From Lentisphaeria bacterium (lineage in GTDB: Bacteria; Verrucomicrobiota; Lentisphaeria; Victivallales; Victivallaceae), in assembly GCA_017504585.1 (NCBI GenBank), contig JAFVQX010000198.1, positions 1 to 34,085 of the forward strand: a stretch of DNA of 34,085 nt, written 5' to 3'. The notes beneath the pieces were generated by a model that was given only the letters and a program-made list of their open reading frames with translations, was not told where the DNA came from and made no database searches. Of this stretch, positions 30,264 through 34,085 are shown in pieces; position 1 is the first letter of the stretch; each line of letters opens with the position of its first letter. The translations under genes were made by a program, and so were the position numbers.

Positions 30264-31048
30264 AACGATACTTCAGTTGCCCCTTTGATGTAGCCCAGCA
30301 ATATCTGATAACCCGGCGAATAGTCGCTGGGGCCTTCCCACCAATTCTGTACTCCATCGTAGGTCAAACTCTCGGCATGACCGTCAATAAATACCACATT
30401 GCCGTAACCTTTCGGCGATTCAGCTTCCGGATCGCCGCCGTGACGCAGCGCCAGACGGATGGTTGTGGTTTTGCCGAAATTATCCATAACATGATTGCCG
30501 CGGTGCCGGTTGTCGCCAAAGATCATGATCCGGTCCGGATTGTTGATACGGGCGTGAGTATGGCAGTCGATCCCCCACTTGGTCTTGTACTTGTAAGTAC
30601 AATAGGGGTTGATGGCATATTGCGGATAGGTCTGAAATTCCCCTTTGAATCCGCCCAGACTGCTTTTGTAAGTTCCATAACCATCGCCTTCGCCGGGGCA
30701 TCGCCAGACTGTTGCTGCCGGAGCACCGGATCTCCAGCCGGAATCCGGCGAAACATAGTTGCCGATTTCATACGCCCACGGCGCAGTCCTTACCGAAGGA
30801 TAATCTCCGGAGTAGGGCAGATAATCCTGATTATCTCCGGAATAAAGCTCTTTGGCAACGCCCAGCTGTTTAAGGTTGCTCAAGCAGCCGGACTGCTTGG
30901 CACGCTCCCGTGCTGCCGACAACGCCGGCAGCAGCATTGCCGCTAAAATGGCAATGATGGCGATCACCACCAGCAGTTCGATCAGCGTGAAGCCCATGGG
31001 CTTCACTCCAGCGTGCTGGAGTGAAGGAGTGTTCGTTGATCTTTTCAT
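30260..31048 (-). CDS. Prepilin-type pseudopilin-like protein with H-X9-DG-type C-terminus (A)
   Basis: A 262-residue paralogue of the next gene. The leader is [19 protein letters not shown], then cleavage before F20 ([31 protein letters not shown], conserved E24). The body shares with B the segments LKQxGV, NQDYLP, YAINPYC (YGINPYC in B), [14 protein letters not shown] and [26 protein letters not shown]. It should be inserted in the cytoplasmic membrane, processed by a prepilin peptidase and exposed outside. Codons 9-21, just before the mature part, consist of GTGAAG/CTTCAC palindromes like those at 28644-28751. The start follows the upstream stop by 11 nt with AGGTGG before the ATG, so it is co-transcribed with the unrecognised 679-residue protein. 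Confidence 0.88.
   Translation of the reverse strand: MKRSTNTPSLQHAGVKPMGFTLIELLVVIAIIAILAAMLLPALSAARERAKQSGCLSNLKQLGVAKELYSGDNQDYLPYSGDYPSVRTAPWAYEIGNYVSPDSGWRSGAPAATVWRCPGEGDGYGTYKSSLGGFKGEFQTYPQYAINPYCTYKYKTKWGIDCHTHARINNPDRIMIFGDNRHRGNHVMDNFGKTTTIRLALRHGGDPEAESPKGYGNVVFIDGHAESLTYDGVQNWWEGPSDYSPGYQILLGYIKGATEVSF
30987..31026. repeat. GTGAAG/CTTCAC palindromes within pseudopilin A leader codons
   Basis: Plus strand reads GTGAAG-CCCATGGG-CTTCAC, a perfect 20-bp palindrome (30987-31006), then TCCAGC-GT-GCTGGA and GTGAAG, so CTTCACTCCAGC (31001-31012) pairs perfectly with GCTGGAGTGAAG (31015-31026). Two perfect palindromes thus share the middle CTTCAC. The coding sense is [13 protein letters not shown]. 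Confidence 0.9.
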
Positions 31049-31059
31049 CTTCCACCTCT

Positions 31060-33099
31060 TTATTTTTTGTTGATCCGCAACGCAGTCACCCCCCGGGGCG
31101 GTACTGGTATGGTAAACTCTTCAGTTGTTGCACTCATCACCCGGGTGGGGAAGGTGCTGACGATCTCTTGCACTTCAAACTCATAAGGCACAGCCGCAGT
31201 GACCCGGGGGCGGCCCCAGACTGCCATATTTTCCAAACCGATCTCCACAGTGTTGTCGCTCAAAGTTTTGCAGAGGATATTTACCGGCATGTTGCTGGCT
31301 TTGATCCACGGGTATATACTCTTTGCCAGTTCGATGACCGCTTCGGCACCCTTTGCCCAGAACTCGTCGGCGACCTCTTTGCGGTAACGCTTTTCGCTGA
31401 AATAGCAGAATCTGTGATCCGGGGCAGCTTGAGTTGCAGGGATGCTTTCCACAGTTTCCAGAGCTTTCACGCCGCCGGCGGCGATCACCAGCATTATGGA
31501 GTTGTCGGTAAGTTTCCAGCCGGGAATATCTTTAAGTGCAGCGGCTCTGCCGCAAAGCACTACCGGATAACGGTGGTTGGCAATAAGATCATCGAGTTCC
31601 GCCTTTTCCCACAAATGGGCGGCGGGCACCAGCAGCATACCGGGCACTTTATGAGCATTTTTGCTGTGAACAAAGCTCTGCACCGCCAAACCTTTGTCCA
31701 TAAAGTTCGCCACCTGATCCAATGCGGGGGTAAAGCCATCCTGCCAATAGTCGGTGCAGTTGTCCATGTAGCGATCGCTGTAAACGGCGGTTATGACGCC
31801 AGCTTGTATAGGGTCATTGTCAAAAACTACCCGCCAGCGTTCTCTTATATAGTCCCACTCGGACTTTTCGATGCCGTCTGCCAGACAGCAGAGAAAGCCG
31901 TCTGCCGCGTGCTGCAATTTGCCCTGATCGTTGTAGATAAACATGTTGCCAAGTTTATACATCTCTTTTTCGTAACCGGTGGTGGCGTGGCGCAGATTGT
32001 CCCAGAATTCGTCCACATCTTTTATGCCGTGCAAGGCAATGAGTTTGAGTTCCGGCATCGCGGCTTTGATCTCGCCCAGAGCCGCAGCGTAAAAGTTGTG
32101 ATAAAATGTGCTTTGCGGCCGGGTGGAATTCATACCCAGCGCCACAGTTTCCACAACCATACCGTCCAGCCCCAGAGCCGCCATCTTGCGGTAATCCACG
32201 CCATATTCGGTCAAAGCGTCAAAACAGCCTTTGGTCCATGCCGAATTGATAACGCCCTTGAAGTTATTGGCGTGCAGAGCTGTCAACGCCTTGCCCCAGA
32301 ACCGGCACCAGCGGTCGACCAGAAAGTTCGTCCACTCTTCAAAGCAGTTTTCGATTATCCATGCCTGACGCTTCTGCAACTCCGGCAATCCGGCAAGGGG
32401 TTTTTCTTTGCCGGCATCCATGGCGGCCATGACCTCCTGCTGGGTCACGATATGGGGGATCTTTGCGCTGAAAAATTCCGGAAAATCCAGATCCACAACT
32501 TCCATGAATTGCCCCATCATGCTGTCGGAAAAATCCAGTTCGCAGATGTTGCCCGAACTCCACGGACCCCAGCCGTCGGGCCCGTGCCAGCCGGCAAATC
32601 CGTAATCGCGGCAGACTTCCACGATTTTGGGTATGATGTGATCTTCAAAGAGCGATCCGTCTTTAAGCTGGGCAAGGGGGTTGATTTCGGCACCACGCCA
32701 GATGTTCGCCCAGCAGAGGCGGACTTCTTCGTGATCGCTGACCCACTCGCGGGTGAACTTGTTGTCCATAAACACGGTAAAACAGGAGCAGTAAACTTCC
32801 ACTCCGGCTTGAGTCAGACCGGCGATAAGTTTTTTCAAATCCACATCGGTCCACTCCTGCCGTTTACGCCGTTCATTACCCGGCTGACCATTCCGTGCGC
32901 AAATATCTGCGGGCAGATTTCTGCCGGTGATGGCTCCGGGGTGAGAGAAAATAAAGTCGGGGCTGGAAACCAACAGACACATGCCTTCGGGCACAAAGCC
33001 CAATTCGTCCAGATAACCCGCCACTCCGCAATCCGGAGCTTCCCGGTCAAATGCCAGCAGCTCCGTCCAGACCCAGGGGGAAAAATCGCTCTTATACAT
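31060..33099 (-). CDS. Unrecognised 679-residue protein, possibly a TIM-barrel glycoside-hydrolase-like enzyme
   Basis: I do not recognise the family. The protein is soluble-looking, with no signal peptide ([20 protein letters not shown]). The first two thirds alternate hydrophobic strands and helices in a way that suggests a (beta/alpha) barrel: [36 protein letters not shown] with D175, [16 protein letters not shown]. The end has short beta-rich stretches ([29 protein letters not shown]), as in accessory domains of glycosidases. A sugar-active role is only an inference from this shape and from the ASRT-type neighbour. The ATG at 33099 has GAGG 7 nt upstream; an earlier TTG was rejected. It sits 20 nt after the ASRT gene and 11 nt before pseudopilin A, in one operon. 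Confidence 0.7.
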   Translation of the reverse strand: MYKSDFSPWVWTELLAFDREAPDCGVAGYLDELGFVPEGMCLLVSSPDFIFSHPGAITGRNLPADICARNGQPGNERRKRQEWTDVDLKKLIAGLTQAGVEVYCSCFTVFMDNKFTREWVSDHEEVRLCWANIWRGAEINPLAQLKDGSLFEDHIIPKIVEVCRDYGFAGWHGPDGWGPWSSGNICELDFSDSMMGQFMEVVDLDFPEFFSAKIPHIVTQQEVMAAMDAGKEKPLAGLPELQKRQAWIIENCFEEWTNFLVDRWCRFWGKALTALHANNFKGVINSAWTKGCFDALTEYGVDYRKMAALGLDGMVVETVALGMNSTRPQSTFYHNFYAAALGEIKAAMPELKLIALHGIKDVDEFWDNLRHATTGYEKEMYKLGNMFIYNDQGKLQHAADGFLCCLADGIEKSEWDYIRERWRVVFDNDPIQAGVITAVYSDRYMDNCTDYWQDGFTPALDQVANFMDKGLAVQSFVHSKNAHKVPGMLLVPAAHLWEKAELDDLIANHRYPVVLCGRAAALKDIPGWKLTDNSIMLVIAAGGVKALETVESIPATQAAPDHRFCYFSEKRYRKEVADEFWAKGAEAVIELAKSIYPWIKASNMPVNILCKTLSDNTVEIGLENMAVWGRPRVTAAVPYEFEVQEIVSTFPTRVMSATTEEFTIPVPPRGVTALRINKK

Positions 33100-33119
33100 A
33101 ATCAAACCTCAAAACTTGT

Positions 33120-33485
33120 TTATTCAGCGTGCCCCACACCCACATAGTACGCCATGGCGTTCTGGGTGGTATCCAGTCTGCCGAACTGGCAGATGATCGG
33201 CTCGTCGGCAGCAATGTGCAGAGCATACTGCGTTACCGGCGGGATCACGGCACCGTTCATCTCTTCGGGGTGATCCAGCCGGATGGTCAGCACCCGTTCT
33301 CTACCCACGGTAAGGGGTATATCTTTAATGGGGTCGCGGTCGCTGAAATACACATTGAGCTTTACGGCAATATCTTTTTCAGAAGGATTGAAGAGCATCA
33401 ACGCTTCGTGGGCTTCCATTTCGCCGTTATTGACTTTTTCCGGCAGATAACCGTCGGCAAAATACCAATTCTTTTTACCAGCCAT
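33120..33485 (-). CDS. Sensory rhodopsin transducer (ASRT) family protein
   Basis: The 121-residue protein matches the Anabaena sensory rhodopsin transducer family along its length. Shared features are an N-terminal WYFADGYLPE (7-16, like WAIAEGYIP), EALMLFNPSEKDIAVKLNVYFSDRDP (27-52, like the family's NAGDEDAHVEITIYYSDREP), IPLTVGRERVLTIRLDHP (56-73) and CQFGRLDTTQ (99-108). ASRT proteins are small soluble tetrameric beta-sandwich proteins. Outside cyanobacteria most have no rhodopsin partner and are thought to bind small molecules, perhaps sugars. No rhodopsin is in the window. It lies 2 nt after the M24-fold gene and 20 nt before the 679-residue protein, with its AAAGG site inside the end of the M24 gene, so expression is coupled. 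Confidence 0.85.
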   Translation of the reverse strand: MAGKKNWYFADGYLPEKVNNGEMEAHEALMLFNPSEKDIAVKLNVYFSDRDPIKDIPLTVGRERVLTIRLDHPEEMNGAVIPPVTQYALHIAADEPIICQFGRLDTTQNAMAYYVGVGHAE

Positions 33486-33487
33486 CT

Positions 33488-34085
33488 TTACAAACCTTTC
33501 GCTACCATTTCACGGATAAAGGGTGTGAGGGATTTGGGGCCGTCGCTGGTGATGACAAACCCTTCTTCGATGCGGTTGCTGCCCGCAGGATAGCCCCACA
33601 AACTTATGTCGCTGTTGACGCACATGTTGGCTTCGAACTTGTAGGTGGCATTTTCGTCCGGATAGGGCGATTCGGCTTCAGCCAGACCGATGCCGTGCAT
33701 GGGCGGATAAAGGTCGTATTTGGTCATGTTGTGTTTGGCAAAGACCGCTTTTACCGCTTTGACCATTTCGCCGGAAACAGTTCCGGCTTTAAGATACTGC
33801 TGCTGGACATTGGCGGCTTCGAACAAAACATTCAAAAAATACTTCTGGTCATCGGAGGCTTTGCCCACTACAAAGGGGTATTCCACAGTTGCCACATAGC
33901 CCTGATACTGCACTGCCATAGCTGCCATAAGCATATCGCCATTGCGCATGATTTTGTTGGTGGCTCGGCCGATGACAGTGTTGGTGCGTTCGCCGGAACC
34001 GAAAACCATAAAGTTGATATCTTCGGCACCTGCCATGCGGGCGGCACCTTCGGCGGCACCGGCAGCCATGGTTTCCGGATTGCCG
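33488..34085 (-). CDS. M24-fold (pita-bread) protein lacking most metal ligands, 5' end beyond window
   Basis: The C-terminal 198 or so residues of an M24 (creatinase/aminopeptidase P) family protein; the frame continues past the window edge. The fold is marked by RNGDMLMAAMAVQYQGYVATVEYPFVVGK, YPPMHGIGLAEAESPY and RIEEGFVITSDGPKSLTPF. In metal-dependent members the first block has two aspartates (GDxVxxDxG and GYxxDxxRTF); here those positions read A and T. The glutamate of TxEP is replaced in VNSDISLWGY. Only the histidine of HGIGL and the glutamate of RIEEG remain. A metal-free enzyme, as creatinase is, or a binding protein is therefore more likely than a peptidase. It is the first visible gene of the operon; its promoter is outside. 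Confidence 0.75.
   Translation of the reverse strand, partial: GNPETMAAGAAEGAARMAGAEDINFMVFGSGERTNTVIGRATNKIMRNGDMLMAAMAVQYQGYVATVEYPFVVGKASDDQKYFLNVLFEAANVQQQYLKAGTVSGEMVKAVKAVFAKHNMTKYDLYPPMHGIGLAEAESPYPDENATYKFEANMCVNSDISLWGYPAGSNRIEEGFVITSDGPKSLTPFIREMVAKGL

Noticed and set aside
31021-33147. A 708-codon open frame on the plus strand
   Set aside because: It is antisense to the 679-residue protein, which has a good GAGG ribosome binding site and operon spacing on both sides. The plus-strand product has no recognisable motif and begins inside the pseudopilin gene. It is a codon-bias shadow.

Overview
The window looks like a chromosomal segment of a Gram-negative bacterium of the Lentisphaerota (Victivallales-like, probably host- or gut-associated). 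That placement is an inference from gene content: two prepilin-type proteins with an FTLIELL segment and a C-terminal DGH motif (a signature of Lentisphaerota and related phyla), a WaaP/Kdo-type sugar kinase, the MEP isoprenoid genes dxs and ispH, rod-shape genes, c-di-AMP synthesis and hexosamine/galactose kinases. No phage, insertion sequence, CRISPR array or plasmid function was seen.

Layout. 1-2227 (minus): tRNA-Ser(GGA) with its own promoter and terminator, a WaaP-like kinase and rsmD. 2354-9072 (plus): prmA, a serine hydrolase, rsmB, thiL and tsaE as a tight chain, then nahK-like kinase and a UDP-sugar 4-epimerase from a separate promoter. 9135-15914 (minus): dxs, a frameshifted ppk1, an N-acyl-D-amino-acid deacylase-like amidohydrolase and a WecA/MraY-type transferase. 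16012-21034 (plus): a COG0731-type radical SAM enzyme, mreC-mreD-PBP2 and an SDR. 21434-26446 (minus): a second RsmB-like methyltransferase, ybbR, cdaA, recJ. 26633-28670 (plus): ispH and galK. 29415-34085 (minus): a tight operon of an M24-fold protein (cut by the window edge), a sensory-rhodopsin-transducer (ASRT) family protein, an unrecognised 679-residue protein and two pseudopilin-like proteins.

The strand switches produce exactly three convergent junctions (9072/9135, 21034/21434, 28670/29415), and all three contain arrays of degenerate 10-bp repeats; none of the three divergent junctions does. Two of these junctions (about 0.4 and 0.74 kb) also share a mosaic of other repeat modules in opposite orientation and permuted order. 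A separate hairpin family linked by GTGAAG lies at the 3' end of galK and recurs inside the leader-peptide codons of a pseudopilin gene. These non-coding structures, plus the ASRT/M24/pseudopilin operon, are the least explained parts of the window.

Housekeeping themes: translation (rsmD, prmA, rsmB, tsaE, tRNA), cell envelope (mreCD, PBP2, WecA-like, WaaP-like, cdaA/ybbR), isoprenoids (dxs, ispH) and sugar salvage (nahK, galE-like, galK). Several promoters can be read: -35/-10 pairs of TTGCAA or TTGAAA with TATATT or TATCTT, and a recurrent extended -10 of the form GTGYTATWTT on the minus strand.
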